Positions 8,349 to 17,982 of a DNA stretch of 64,000 nucleotides are shown piece by piece; position 1 is the first letter of the stretch, and every line of letters starts with the position of its first letter. This stretch comes from an uncultured Rikenellaceae bacterium (GTDB lineage Bacteria > Bacteroidota > Bacteroidia > Bacteroidales > Rikenellaceae). The stretch spans positions 62,001-126,000 of the forward strand of contig CALYBQ010000006.1 in assembly GCA_944415565.1 (NCBI GenBank), read 5' to 3'. The position numbers and the translations under genes were made by a program. The notes below the pieces were generated by a model. The model saw only the letters and a program-made list of their open reading frames with translations. It did not search any database and had not been told where the DNA came from.

Positions 8349-9826
8349 TGAAAACCATCTACAGGCTCATATTGAAGACATATCTGGGACCGATGTTCCT
8401 CACGTTCTTTATAGTGATGTTCATATTCCTGATGAACTTCCTGTGGAGGTACATTGACGAGATCGTCGGCAAAGGGCTGGGACTCGACGTAATCGCCGAA
8501 CTTATGATGTATTCGTCGCTGACGTTCATCCCTATGGCGCTGCCGTTGGCTACTCTGCTGGCCTCTATCATGACGATGGGGTCGCTCGGGGAGAATTACG
8601 AGTTGTTGGCCATGAAGTCGGCCGGTATGTCGCTGCCGAGAATAATGAAGCCACTCATAATTCTCATGGTGTTCGTTTCGATTGCGGGATTCTATGCGGG
8701 CAACAATCTCGTGCCGTTCTCAACGCGCAAGATGTCTGCAATGCTTTACGACATCCGCAAGCAGAAACAGGAGATAGAGTTCAAGGATGGACTGTTCACT
8801 AACGACATTCCCGACATGAGCGTCCGTGTGGGGCATCGCGACAAGGAGACAGGGCTGTTGACCGACGTGTTGATATACAATTACAAAAATCCCGATAAGA
8901 TGTCTACTACCATCGCGCAATCGGGATATATACGTCTGTCGCCCGATAAGAAATTCTTGTTGGTGACGCTCTATAACGGCGAATCGTTCGAGCAGACGAG
9001 GGGATTCCGGTGGTACGAAGATAACGAGTTGACACGTAAGATGTTCGACGTGCAAAATATGGTCTTATCCATGTCCGGATTCGATTTCCAGCGGACGGAT
9101 GCCAACTTGTTCGCCGACAGTGGTATGGAGAATATGGATAAGTTGCAGCAGGGGATCGACTCGCTCTCGCACGAGGCCACGGAGTTGCAGGCACAGGCTT
9201 ACGGGCCATTGTTCTCTTCGTACATATTTCCTTACGACCATACGCTCTCCGTGGACAGCCTTCGTTCGGTCAAGAGTGACCGGCAGCCGTTCGACGTGGC
9301 CGATTCGATAGCCGGGCTCGACATAGACAAGAAGATGAAGACGTGGGCGGACGCAGCACACAATGCCCGCAATTCGCGCTCCATGTTCATCCGCGACGAG
9401 AGCCTCGCCAAAGAGAAGCTCACGCAACTGTACCGTTACCAGTTCGAGTGGCACAATAAACTGGCGTTGCCCGTGTCCATTATGATATTTTTCCTTATCG
9501 GTGCGCCGCTGGGAGCCATAATCAGGCGCGGCGGACTGGGAATGCCTATAGTGGTGTCGGTGGCTTTCTTCGTGATATACTACCTGATAAGCATAATGGG
9601 TAAGCAGATGGCCCGTGAGGGTACGTGGGACGCATGGTTTGGTTCGTGGGTATCGACGTTCATCCTCTTGCCGATAGGCTTGTTCCTTATATATAAGGCC
9701 ACGAACGACTCGAATCTGTTCAATGCCGATTGGTATTTCATAAAATTCAGAAAATTACGCGACTACGTTGCTCGAACATACAAAAAAATAAAAACAAGAT
9801 ATGGACTCTCAAAAAAAGATGCTTAA
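8348..9826 (+). CDS. LptF/LptG-family permease (YjgP/YjgQ)
   Basis: Inner-membrane half of the LptB2FG exporter that lifts lipopolysaccharide from the membrane. 492 residues: three TM helices in the first 120 residues (TM1 from about 15), a large periplasmic beta-jellyroll-like part (about 130-370, here with an extended insertion of helical, charged sequence), and three C-terminal TM helices from about 375, including the characteristic [14 protein letters not shown]. Bacteroidota often have such longer LptF/G copies. Starts by overlap with the stop of the metal permease gene. Whether it is the F or G partner cannot be decided from sequence alone. Confidence 0.88.
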   Translation: MKTIYRLILKTYLGPMFLTFFIVMFIFLMNFLWRYIDEIVGKGLGLDVIAELMMYSSLTFIPMALPLATLLASIMTMGSLGENYELLAMKSAGMSLPRIMKPLIILMVFVSIAGFYAGNNLVPFSTRKMSAMLYDIRKQKQEIEFKDGLFTNDIPDMSVRVGHRDKETGLLTDVLIYNYKNPDKMSTTIAQSGYIRLSPDKKFLLVTLYNGESFEQTRGFRWYEDNELTRKMFDVQNMVLSMSGFDFQRTDANLFADSGMENMDKLQQGIDSLSHEATELQAQAYGPLFSSYIFPYDHTLSVDSLRSVKSDRQPFDVADSIAGLDIDKKMKTWADAAHNARNSRSMFIRDESLAKEKLTQLYRYQFEWHNKLALPVSIMIFFLIGAPLGAIIRRGGLGMPIVVSVAFFVIYYLISIMGKQMAREGTWDAWFGSWVSTFILLPIGLFLIYKATNDSNLFNADWYFIKFRKLRDYVARTYKKIKTRYGLSKKDA

Positions 9827-11030
9827 CACTATAGAGGAGGGTATCGAGGAGATACGCGCCGGGAGGTTGCTCATCGTGGTGGACGACGAAGACCGTGAGA
9901 ACGAAGGCGATTTCGTTATCGCCGGAGAGAAAATCACGCCCGAGATAGTGAACTTCATGCTCAAGAACGGGCGCGGGGTGCTGTGCGCTCCGTTGACCGA
10001 GGACCGCTGTGCCGAGTTGGAGCTCGACATGCAGGTGAGCAACAATACCTCGATGCTGGGAACGCCGTTCACGGTGTCGGTCGATTACCTCGGCGACGGG
10101 TGTACTACGGGCGTGTCTACATGGGACCGTGCACGCACGTTGCAGGCGTTGGTCGATCCCGACACAAAGCCGGGCGATCTCGGCCGTCCGGGACACATAT
10201 TCCCGCTGAGGGCTCGGAATCGCGGCGTACTTCGCCGTCCGGGACATACCGAGGCTGTAGTTGACCTTACGCGCCTCGCCGGCCTTAAAGAGGGAGGCGC
10301 GCTGATTGAGATAATGAACGAGGACGGCTCGATGGCCCGTATGCCGGACCTGTTGAAGATTTCGGAAAAGTTCGGCATTAAGATTATCTCTATCGCCGAC
10401 CTCATAGCATACCGTCTGAAGAACGAATCTATCGTCGAGAAGGGCGTGAAAGTCGAGATGCCTACTGATTACGGAGCATTCAAGGCCATCCCGTTCGTGC
10501 AGAAAAGCAACGGGTTGGAGCATATTGCCCTGATTAAAGGCGAATGGGAACCGGATGAACCGGTACTCGTTAGGGTGCACTCTTCGTGCATGACGGGCGA
10601 CATATTCGCTTCGCAGCGTTGCGATTGCGGCGATCAGCTCCATGAAGCGATGCGTATGATCCAGAAAGAGGGTAAGGGGGCTATCGTGTACCTGAATCAG
10701 GAGGGACGCGGCATAGGTCTTTGTAATAAGCTGAAAGCATATAAGTTGCAGGAAGAGGGTTACGATACGGCCGCAGCCAACGTGAAGCTCGGGTTTGCAG
10801 TCGATGAGCGCGATTACGGCGTTGGTGCGAGCATACTGCACGAAATCGGCGTTACGAAGATGCGCCTGATGACCAACAATCCGTTGAAACGCGCCGGACT
10901 CGAAGGATACGGCCTTTCGATAGAGGAGATAGTGCCTATCGTAATAGCGCCGAACGAACACAATAAGAAGTACCTGCAGGATAAACAGAAGCTCATGGGA
11001 CACACCTTGGGGCTTACCAGCGAGGAATAG
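9801..11030 (+). CDS. ribBA: Bifunctional DHBP synthase / GTP cyclohydrolase II
   Basis: Supplies both early precursors of riboflavin: 3,4-dihydroxy-2-butanone 4-phosphate from ribulose 5-phosphate (residues about 1-205) and the pyrimidine intermediate from GTP (about 210-405). The RibB part shows [11 protein letters not shown] (28-38) and RPGHT (146-150). The RibA part shows the zinc cysteines C263, C274 and C276 and EGRGIGL (301-307). 409 residues, normal for the fusion. The ATG at 9801 overlaps the upstream permease by 26 bases; an internal ATG at 9819 would still overlap. No FMN riboswitch is upstream, since the gene is embedded in an operon-like run. Confidence 0.95.
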   Translation: MDSQKKMLNTIEEGIEEIRAGRLLIVVDDEDRENEGDFVIAGEKITPEIVNFMLKNGRGVLCAPLTEDRCAELELDMQVSNNTSMLGTPFTVSVDYLGDGCTTGVSTWDRARTLQALVDPDTKPGDLGRPGHIFPLRARNRGVLRRPGHTEAVVDLTRLAGLKEGGALIEIMNEDGSMARMPDLLKISEKFGIKIISIADLIAYRLKNESIVEKGVKVEMPTDYGAFKAIPFVQKSNGLEHIALIKGEWEPDEPVLVRVHSSCMTGDIFASQRCDCGDQLHEAMRMIQKEGKGAIVYLNQEGRGIGLCNKLKAYKLQEEGYDTAAANVKLGFAVDERDYGVGASILHEIGVTKMRLMTNNPLKRAGLEGYGLSIEEIVPIVIAPNEHNKKYLQDKQKLMGHTLGLTSEE

Positions 11031-11034
11031 GGAT

Positions 11035-11994
11035 ATGGACGGAAAGTCGTTGCGGATAGTATTCATGGGTACGCCCGATTTCGCAGTCGAATCGTTGCGG
11101 AGTTTGGTAGACGGCGGGTATAACGTCGTCGGGGTAGTGACATCGACCGACAAGCCTGCGGGCCGGGGACTGAAGCTCCAGCAAAGCGCGGTGAAACGTT
11201 ATGCGGTTGAGACGGGGTTACCTGTGCTGCAGCCGGAGAGGTTGAAGGACCCGGAGTTTCTGCAAGAACTGGCTGCCCTGAACGCCGATCTCGGAATAGT
11301 GATAGCTTTCCGCATGTTGCCGGAAGTAGTGTGGGCGCAGCCTAAGCTCGGAACGTTCAACCTGCACGCATCGCTTCTCCCGCAATACAGAGGGGCTGCA
11401 CCTATCAACCGTGCGATAATGAACGGCGAGACCATGACTGGTGTTACGACTTTCATGCTTAACAGCGAGATAGACAAAGGAGCGGTCATCGGCCGCAGTG
11501 AGGTGGAGATAGCGTCGGACGATACGGCGGGTACGCTGCACGACAAACTGATGACGGTAGGGGCGAAATTGGTACTGGAGACGGTCGATAGGCTTGCGGC
11601 CGGTAATGCAGTACCTATGGAGCAGCCCGTCAGCGACGAGGGGCTTAAACCTGCGCCGAAGATATTCAAGGAAGATTGCCGTATCGACTGGAATTCCGAT
11701 GCCCGGAGTATATACGATTTCGTGCGCGGGTTGTCGCCTTATCCGGCCGCGTGGTCGGCATTGAAACGAGATGACCACGACGATCTTCAGGTCAAGGTGT
11801 ATCGAACGAGTGTCGGCAAACCTATCAGTGGTGGTCGGCCCGGAGCGATAGAGTCTGACGGTAAGACCTATCTTGCTGTGGCTTGCGGAGATGGAGCTTT
11901 GTTCATCGAAGAGTTGCAGGCAGCCGGAAAGAAACGAATGGGGATCGAGGAGTTTCTGCGCGGTTTTAAGGAAATTGGCGGATGTAATTTTTAG
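11035..11994 (+). CDS. fmt: Methionyl-tRNA formyltransferase
   Basis: Formylates initiator Met-tRNA using 10-formyl-tetrahydrofolate. 319 residues. The N-terminal transferase domain begins with RIVFMGTPDFAV, and the active site is visible as N109, H111 (FNLHASLLPQYRG) and D147 (SEIDKGA). The C-terminal OB-like domain follows from about residue 205 (IDWN, then IYDFVRGLSPYPAAW). Only 4 bases separate it from ribBA, so it is likely cotranscribed. Its downstream side leads directly into the tRNA-Lys promoter. Confidence 0.95.
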   Translation: MDGKSLRIVFMGTPDFAVESLRSLVDGGYNVVGVVTSTDKPAGRGLKLQQSAVKRYAVETGLPVLQPERLKDPEFLQELAALNADLGIVIAFRMLPEVVWAQPKLGTFNLHASLLPQYRGAAPINRAIMNGETMTGVTTFMLNSEIDKGAVIGRSEVEIASDDTAGTLHDKLMTVGAKLVLETVDRLAAGNAVPMEQPVSDEGLKPAPKIFKEDCRIDWNSDARSIYDFVRGLSPYPAAWSALKRDDHDDLQVKVYRTSVGKPISGGRPGAIESDGKTYLAVACGDGALFIEELQAAGKKRMGIEEFLRGFKEIGGCNF

Positions 11995-12025
11995 TGATTT
12001 TAGGTCGATTTTTTCCGCCGAAAAA

Positions 12026-12057
12026 TTTTGTGGTTGGAGAAATATCCTATATATTTG
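12026..12057 (+). promoter_or_regulatory. tRNA-Lys promoter
   Basis: TTTTG (12026-12030), exactly 19 bases, then TATATTTG (12050-12057). This is the clearest consensus Bacteroidota promoter in the window; the tRNA begins 33 bases later. Confidence 0.85.
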
Positions 12058-12090
12058 CACCCCGTAAGAGGAATACAAACCTCACGTACT

Positions 12091-12163
12091 GGTCCTTTAG
12101 CTCAGCTGGTAGAGCACGACACTCTTAATGTTGGGGTCCAGGGTTCGAGCCCCTGAGGGGCCA
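12091..12163 (+). tRNA. tRNA-Lys (anticodon CTT)
   Basis: A 73-base cloverleaf. Acceptor strand GGTCCTT pairs with AGGGGCC, the D-arm is present, anticodon stem CGACA/TGTTG encloses the loop CTCTTAA with anticodon CTT at 12124-12126, and the T-arm contains GGTTCGAGCC. The CCA end is not encoded (ACCG follows the acceptor). Its 3' end is a likely integration target, since a truncated integrase gene begins about 260 bases downstream. Confidence 0.95.
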
Positions 12164-12208
12164 CCGGGAGCACCTCAAGAAGGTGATGAATAAACTGCAA
12201 TACGAAGC

Positions 12209-12250
12209 AAAAGCCTTGTATGTCAATGATATATAAGGCTTTTCTCTTTT
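12209..12250 (+). terminator. Terminator after tRNA-Lys
   Basis: A 9-bp perfect stem (AAAAGCCTT with AAGGCTTTT, 17-base loop) is followed by CTCTTTTTG. Confidence 0.65.
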
Positions 12251-12297
12251 TGCCGATATGCAATAAAAAGCATTGAAAAGATAGGTTATTATGCCTT

Positions 12298-12339
12298 AAT
12301 CGTGACCTATTTTGCCTGCTTGAAAAATAGGTCACGATT
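12298..12339. repeat. Perfect 16-bp inverted repeat before the integrase remnant
   Basis: AATCGTGACCTATTTT at 12298-12313 is repeated in exact inverted form at 12324-12339 with a 10-base spacer. It lies between the tRNA and the integrase remnant. It could be a recombinase accessory site, a terminal repeat of a lost element, or a terminator with a weak T-run. Confidence 0.6.
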
Positions 12340-12426
12340 TTGATGTTAATGCGCTGAAATGCAGTTATTCGCATTACAGTATTCATGTGCTGTAACCGTT
12401 AGTTTATTAACTTAAAAGTTACAGTC

Positions 12427-13228
12427 ATGATCCACAGACCGACATTTAATGTCACCTTCTTCTGCAAGAAGAACAAAGTGACCCCCAAGGGGGTTGCACC
12501 TATCTATGACCGTATCACTACTTCCGGTGTTTCGACCGAAGTTTACACACAATGCCGGATCGAACCTGAAAAGTGGAACCAAAAGACGGAACGCTCTCTT
12601 TACAAGGATAAGGTTTCCTTACAGATCAATGAGGTTATCGCGAGCTTCCGTGCTAATGTTCTTGCGGTATTCGATCAGTTCATCAAAGAAGGGCATGAGG
12701 TCACCTGCCTTGAGATAAAGGCACGGCTTTTAAGTCCTACTACAAATAGCCGCATGTCTCTTTCGGAGTTTGCCAAATACTGCGAAAAGCGCCAAAAAGA
12801 GGTAGAAGTTCGCATTACCAAGCTTACGGCCACTAAGTACCATCGCTTGCTTCGTTATATGACAGAGTATATAAAAAGCCGATACGGCAAAGACGACCTG
12901 CTTTTGACCCAGATCAACTACGAGTATATAGACGGCTTCAATACGTTCTTACAAACTATTCTTGACTATTATAAATACACGTATCGGGAGATCCTGTTCC
13001 GCCTACCTGAAAGGCAGAAACAGTTGCTAATCGCCATCAGTAAAGAAGGTGAAGCCCGTGCCGTTACCTCCGGTGAGTTCGTACAGAAATACAGACTCCC
13101 GTCTCCAAGTTCGGTACAGGCAGGCTGCGCTCAAAGGATTGCTCGAAAAGGATTTTGTGTCTTCTTAACAAGGTGTATATCGCATTTACGACCGGTTCTT
13201 CGCAATCTGGCTTAATGAGAATTATTGA
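12427..13228 (+). pseudogene. Chimeric remnant: integrase N-terminus fused to decayed ATPase C-terminus
   Basis: An ORF of 262 codons (12427-13215). Residues 1 to about 178 are the arm-binding and SAM-like core-binding domains of a Bacteroidales tyrosine recombinase (FNVTFFCKKNK, CRIEPEKWNQKTE, INYEYIDGFNTFLQT). The catalytic domain is absent. At about 12961 the frame runs into sequence like the C-terminal winged-helix of Bacteroidales AAA ATPases (LPERQKQLLIAISKEGEA, LPSPSSVQA). After SSVQA one extra base shifts the frame; in the other frame the family ending continues (AALKGLLEKDFVSS, an in-frame stop, then VYRIYDRFFAIWLNENY and stop at 13228). So two genes were joined by deletion and then decayed. 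It marks the edge of a lost mobile element at tRNA-Lys. Confidence 0.75.
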
Positions 13229-13516
13229 CAGATCTTAGAATCATTGGCGATATAATTATTTTTCCCAACTATATACTTTGATGTATCAGAACAATTCAGC
13301 GGTACCACAGATGCCGTAAGCACGTTTTTCTGCATGGTAACGACATCAGGTTATCTCTGTGGCTCAACGTTGTTTTGCTGAAAGCAAAGAAATTCTTTAC
13401 CAGTCATTTGCCACAGCAGTTCCGATTTCAATGCTTTTATATCTACAAACGAATCTATCTTTGATAAGATATGCGATAGCCGAACGGTCCAATCGAGAGG
13501 CAAATGTAGCCGACCG
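13229..13516. other. No gene recognised
   Basis: Between the chimeric remnant and the terminator of the trehalose operon. A possible 60-codon plus-strand frame at 13359-13541 has no start context or recognisable content and runs into the terminator hairpin. Probably residue of the deleted element. Confidence 0.5.
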
Positions 13517-13580
13517 AAAAACAGAGCACGATCAATCGTAGTTAGTATGGCTGTATTGGCCTGTTTACGATCGATCGTGC
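13517..13580 (-). terminator. Terminator of the trehalose operon
   Basis: On the minus strand a 15-base arm at 13580-13566 pairs with 13540-13526 (14 of 15 positions; 25-base loop) and is followed by CTCTGTTTTT. It lies 40 bases after the GH15 stop. Confidence 0.7.
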
Positions 13581-13620
13581 AAAAATGATATTAATACGGA
13601 ATCGTATTATGGTTGGGAAA

Positions 13621-15438
13621 CTACGGACGAATGAACTTCAGGCTTTTGTTCTTATCCTCTTCGGCGAACAATATGGCAGTATTTACTAGAGATAGGTGGG
13701 AGTAGGCCTGCGGAAAATTACCAAGTTGCTCTTTCGTATCGAAGTTCAGGTCTTCGCTGAACAGTCCTAAATGGTTGGAATATTTCAGTACATCGTCGAA
13801 CAGACATCGCGCCTCTGCTTTCTCCCCGGTCACGAACAATGCCCGGATAAGCCAGAAGGTACATATCGTAAAAGCTGACGATGGCATCCCGAAATCGTCT
13901 TCGCTGTTGTAACGGTACATAAGCCCGTTATGCAAGAGCCCCTTCTTAACAGCTGCTACCATCTTGCGATAACGTATATCGTCGGCAGCCATAAAGCCGT
14001 AAGGTTCCATGAGCAGCAGCGACGCATCGAGGACAGTATTGTCATAAGTTTGGGAGAAGCTTTGCAGTTCCTCTTTCCACCCGTTGTCCAATACATCCCT
14101 GCGGATCGCTTCGGCCTCACGCCTCCAACGTTCCCTATAAGTTGTCTTGTCCAGCATATACGCTATCTCTGCTCCTCTGTCGAGAGCGACCCAACACATC
14201 ACTTTGGAAGAGACGAAATGATGGTCCTTTCCACGTAGTTCCCATATCCCCTTGTCTGGGTTGCGCCACTCTTCTGTAACAGTCGTCATGATGTTCTTAA
14301 CGAGCTCCCACATATCCTCTATTTCGTCCAACGCTCCGGGCATCAGGCGATAGTATTGATAGATAAGGTCCATGAGGTAACCGAACGAATCGTTCTGTCG
14401 TTGATGATAAGCGTCGTTGCCTATGCGTACAGGTTTGGAGTCTTTATAGCCCGACAGATGTTCCAAAACCACTTCCGTCAATTTACGTTCGCCATGTATG
14501 CCGTACATAATCTGGAAAGTCTGGTGCTGGGCCGTAAATGTGGACTTGATGAAATGCATGAAGCGTTTTGCCGCACCCGGATGGCCCATTTTGAACAGCG
14601 TTTCGATGGACATGGAGGCATCGCGCAACCAACAGAAACGGTAGTCCCAGTTACGCACTTCGCCGATGGTTTCGGGTAAACTGGTGGTCAATGCCGCGAG
14701 TACAGCTCCGTTGTAGTATGACATCAGCTTCAGTGTCAACATACTGCGCTCGATCACATCGTTATATAGAGTATATTTTTTTGTACGGTTGCTCCAGTTG
14801 AGCCAATAGACCAGAGTCCGGCAATATTCGAGTTTCTCGCGCTCGATATCGACGTGTATCACCTTCTCATTATAAGAAAGCAACATGAACTCGTCTTTTT
14901 CGAGAATGATTTCCTTACCATCTTCTATATCTCGCAACGGTAACGAAGAGTAGAGATATTGCCTGTCCGTATCGTTACTGGTACTATAACTTTCTATATA
15001 TTCAGACGTAATGTTATGTATGACTCTGCCGCGGGCATAGTCGGGGGCAGGGTTGTATTTCACCCTGAAACGAGGGGCCCCTTTAATGCGACGGATGTAA
15101 CGGTAGAGTTCGGCCGGCAAGTAGTGTTCGTTGTTCCGCGCACGGTAATACGGCATAAAGTCCAGAACCACGAACTCGTCTTCATCTGAAATGAAATGCG
15201 TGGAAAGAATGTTCGTATGCGGAATGTAAGTTTGGGAGGTTCGGTAATCGTCAGATACCATGAATCCGAAACATCCACCCTTATCTTTATCGAGCAAAGC
15301 CGCGAAAACAGACGGTGAGTCGAAATCGGGCAGGCACAACCACTCTATATTTCCTTTGTCGGATATGAGGGCCGCCGTACGACAGTTGCCTATGACCCCG
15401 TATCCGTAATTTACAATATTATCCATCTCAAATATCAT
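13621..15438 (-). CDS. Glycoside hydrolase family 15 protein (glucoamylase/trehalase type)
   Basis: 605 residues with an N-terminal beta-sandwich (about 1-230) and an (alpha/alpha)6 catalytic barrel. Family signatures: GEVRNWDYRFCWLRDAS near 260-275, GIWELRGKDHHFVSSKVMCW near 400 (the Glu is the likely general acid) and EQLGNFPQAYSH near 570 (likely base). No signal peptide, so cytoplasmic. Its ATG overlaps the TGA of otsAB (ATGA), so the two are translated together. This gene order makes trehalose or trehalose-like alpha-glucoside hydrolysis the most likely activity, as for GH15 trehalases of other bacteria, but a glucoamylase activity is not excluded. Confidence 0.85.
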   Translation of the reverse strand: MIFEMDNIVNYGYGVIGNCRTAALISDKGNIEWLCLPDFDSPSVFAALLDKDKGGCFGFMVSDDYRTSQTYIPHTNILSTHFISDEDEFVVLDFMPYYRARNNEHYLPAELYRYIRRIKGAPRFRVKYNPAPDYARGRVIHNITSEYIESYSTSNDTDRQYLYSSLPLRDIEDGKEIILEKDEFMLLSYNEKVIHVDIEREKLEYCRTLVYWLNWSNRTKKYTLYNDVIERSMLTLKLMSYYNGAVLAALTTSLPETIGEVRNWDYRFCWLRDASMSIETLFKMGHPGAAKRFMHFIKSTFTAQHQTFQIMYGIHGERKLTEVVLEHLSGYKDSKPVRIGNDAYHQRQNDSFGYLMDLIYQYYRLMPGALDEIEDMWELVKNIMTTVTEEWRNPDKGIWELRGKDHHFVSSKVMCWVALDRGAEIAYMLDKTTYRERWRREAEAIRRDVLDNGWKEELQSFSQTYDNTVLDASLLLMEPYGFMAADDIRYRKMVAAVKKGLLHNGLMYRYNSEDDFGMPSSAFTICTFWLIRALFVTGEKAEARCLFDDVLKYSNHLGLFSEDLNFDTKEQLGNFPQAYSHLSLVNTAILFAEEDKNKSLKFIRP

Positions 15439-17693
15439 CTTCTGTTTGCTTTCAATAAGTTTTTTATGAATTTAAACACAGAATTTCCGTACTTCTGTCT
15501 GCGACTGTCCAAATGTATATTTCCACGTTCCTCGGTCAGTGACAACAGGAATGGTAACACGCCGCTTTGCGAGGGGATATTATACAACGCCTTCTGCGAT
15601 ACATTTCCCACCTTAATGGAGAATGAACGTGGCGGCAGGGCTTCGAACATGTCGTCATCGGTAGTATCGTCCCCCATGGCCAATATGAAATCGTAGTTGT
15701 CAGTTCCCGTAAGCCTTTGAACCTCCGAACCCTTGCTATACTCCGGGGATTTTATTTCCAATACTTTGTTCCCATGTATGATCTGTAATTTGTTTTTCAG
15801 ACATATAGGGAGAAGTGTATTTGCCAACTGTCGGGCACGCAACGGGCCTAGCCAAGGATCGCATTCGCGGTAGTGCCAGGCCAAGCTCGTATCTTTTACT
15901 TCGGTCCACGATTTGGGCGTTTTCTTGATGTAGAGGTTGAGCAGGGGACGCAACCCAGCACTCCATTCCTGATGTTTAATCCTGCTATGCCATTCGCCGT
16001 TATCTTTATAATGCGCACCATGTTCGGCGGCTAAAACTATATTAAGATGCCCAAGCCATTTATCCAATGTCTCCTTGTCGCGCCCGCTGTTGACCACAAC
16101 CCTGTTTTTAGGGTCGGCACTCAGAGATACGAGAGTGTCGATAAGCTCCTGTGTTGGTGCGGCATCTTCCGGACGGGTGCATATTGGGGCCAGGGTGCCG
16201 TCGTAATCCAACAGTATTAAACGCCGTTCTGCATTGCAGTAATGCTTCCTGATAGAATTTTTAGATTGTGGGGATAACCGTTTGCGACTCATTTCCCGAT
16301 TCTTACTGCAAGCTGATGCCCATCCGTTGATGAACTCCGTAGCCCAACGGCCAACCGTTTGTGTCGAAACGATATGCTGCATCATTCTCAGCCGTCTTTG
16401 CTGTTCCTGTTCCGGCATTTCGAGCGCCTGGACGAGAGCACATTCTATCTGTTCCGTATCGTTAGGATTGATCAGCAATGCATCGGTCAACTCTATTGCT
16501 GCCCCGGCCATTTCACTTAAGATAAGCACACCCGGATTACCGTCCTTTACTGCTACATACTCCTTTGCCACGATATTCATTCCATCGCGAAGCGGGGTTA
16601 CGAGAGCGATGTCTGCCACATAATACATGGCAACCAATTCTTCGAACGGGAATCCGTGGTAGAAATAACACACCGGGGTCCAGTCCATCGTAGAGTATTT
16701 GCCGTTTATCGAACTTATCTCCTCGTCTATCTTTGTCTTCAACTCTGCATAACTATTGACATGATCGCGCGAGGGAACGATCACCATTGACATGGTCACT
16801 TTTCCCCGATATTCCGGATGATGTTCCAGAAAGGCTTCAAAACCGTGCAGACGATGCAGTATACCTTTGCTGTAATCGAGACGGTCTACCGAGAGCACCA
16901 GTTTGCGATTGCCGAACAGGTCACGGTATTTTTCGATAGCCTCGCGTACTTCCGGTTTGGACACGGCATCATGGTAAAGGTCATAATTTATCCCCATAGG
17001 TAGAAAATCGGTTCTGACAATGCGGTTGCCCAACTGCGCTTCGTCCAGGTCGAATTCGATGTGCAGTATATGCTGGACGGCACTGACGAAATGCCGCATA
17101 TAATCCGGCGTATGGAAGGCAATGAAGTCTGCCCCCAGCAGCCCCCTCAATATTTTGCCCCTTTCGGGCAGAATACGGAAAAGTTCATAGGACGGGAACG
17201 GGATATGGTGGAAATAACCTATACTCAAGTCCGGCATAGCTTCTCGCAGCATGCCCGGCAGCAGCATGAGCTGGTAATCCTGCACCCATACTTTATCGCC
17301 CGGTTTTATCAGGCGTAGTATGGCATTACAAAATAACCTGTTGACTTCCATATACGATTTCCAGAAACATTTTTTGTAGTGGGTATAAGCATAGAAATAG
17401 TGACATAAAGGCCATAGCGTACTGTTACTGTATCCTTCGTAATAATTTTCAACCTGTATATCAGACAGAAATACCGGATGAAAATTCATCATTTTCAATT
17501 CGGCAATTATAGCTTTTTTGCTCTCGTCGTCATCAATACATATACCTGGCCAACCTATCCAGTGCTTTTCATAAGGGGACTGAAGGGAACTAAGGCCGGT
17601 CGCGAGGCCGCCCTCACTTCGCACAAAGTTTAAAGATCCCTCCCCTCCGGTAACCTTGACCGGCAATCTGTTGGATATAATATATAGTTTCAT
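15435..17693 (-). CDS. otsAB: Bifunctional trehalose-6-phosphate synthase/phosphatase
   Basis: 752 residues from the ATG at 17693 (MKLYIISNRLPVKV); an upstream in-frame TTG at 17711 is rejected because it overlaps the promoter box. Residues about 1-465 are a GT20 trehalose-phosphate synthase (SNRLPVKV; VQDYQLMLLPGMLR; VDRLDYSKGI; RDGMNIVAKEYVA). Residues about 485-752 are a HAD-type trehalose-6-phosphate phosphatase (LLDYDGTLAPI with the nucleophile Asp; MGDDTTDDDMFEAL). The fusion therefore makes trehalose from UDP-glucose and glucose 6-phosphate in one chain. It is cotranscribed with the GH15 gene downstream. Trehalose acts as osmoprotectant or stress sugar in known systems. Confidence 0.93.
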   Translation of the reverse strand: MKLYIISNRLPVKVTGGEGSLNFVRSEGGLATGLSSLQSPYEKHWIGWPGICIDDDESKKAIIAELKMMNFHPVFLSDIQVENYYEGYSNSTLWPLCHYFYAYTHYKKCFWKSYMEVNRLFCNAILRLIKPGDKVWVQDYQLMLLPGMLREAMPDLSIGYFHHIPFPSYELFRILPERGKILRGLLGADFIAFHTPDYMRHFVSAVQHILHIEFDLDEAQLGNRIVRTDFLPMGINYDLYHDAVSKPEVREAIEKYRDLFGNRKLVLSVDRLDYSKGILHRLHGFEAFLEHHPEYRGKVTMSMVIVPSRDHVNSYAELKTKIDEEISSINGKYSTMDWTPVCYFYHGFPFEELVAMYYVADIALVTPLRDGMNIVAKEYVAVKDGNPGVLILSEMAGAAIELTDALLINPNDTEQIECALVQALEMPEQEQQRRLRMMQHIVSTQTVGRWATEFINGWASACSKNREMSRKRLSPQSKNSIRKHYCNAERRLILLDYDGTLAPICTRPEDAAPTQELIDTLVSLSADPKNRVVVNSGRDKETLDKWLGHLNIVLAAEHGAHYKDNGEWHSRIKHQEWSAGLRPLLNLYIKKTPKSWTEVKDTSLAWHYRECDPWLGPLRARQLANTLLPICLKNKLQIIHGNKVLEIKSPEYSKGSEVQRLTGTDNYDFILAMGDDTTDDDMFEALPPRSFSIKVGNVSQKALYNIPSQSGVLPFLLSLTEERGNIHLDSRRQKYGNSVFKFIKNLLKANRR

Positions 17694-17708
17694 GTTATGG
17701 CATAAAGG

Positions 17709-17716
17709 CAAAAGTA
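17709..17716 (-). promoter_or_regulatory. -7 promoter box for otsAB
   Basis: TACTTTTG on the minus strand matches TAnnTTTG and lies 15 bases before the ATG. A TTTG lies 24 bases further up, longer than the usual spacing. Confidence 0.5.
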
Positions 17717-17982
17717 ATACCGTTACTGTCTGAATTTATTCAAATACCTGAATATGTGTTATTTGCCTAAGCAAATGCCCTAAAACAACCCTATCAAAAT
17801 GACATGTATGGATTTCATTTTGATAAGGTCCTTCTATAGTTTGGTATCGCAATATTATATTTAACACGCGGACAATCAATGCATTAGTGTGTTGTGAGCA
17901 GATTGTGGCATTTCTATTGATTAAAAACATGCGAATCCCAAAACTTTAACGCTATTAAATTTATTAACGAAAAATTGCACAA

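Noticed and set aside
12102-12386. Minus-strand ORF across tRNA-Lys
   Set aside because: Its C-terminal part is the translated antisense of the tRNA, a well-known artefact; no family and no start context.
13359-13541. 60-codon plus-strand ORF between the scar and the trehalose operon
   Set aside because: No start context, no family, runs into the operon's terminator hairpin.
17694-17982. Riboswitch or T-box in front of lysC
   Set aside because: No lysine-riboswitch core, T-box or terminator/antiterminator pair could be recognised.
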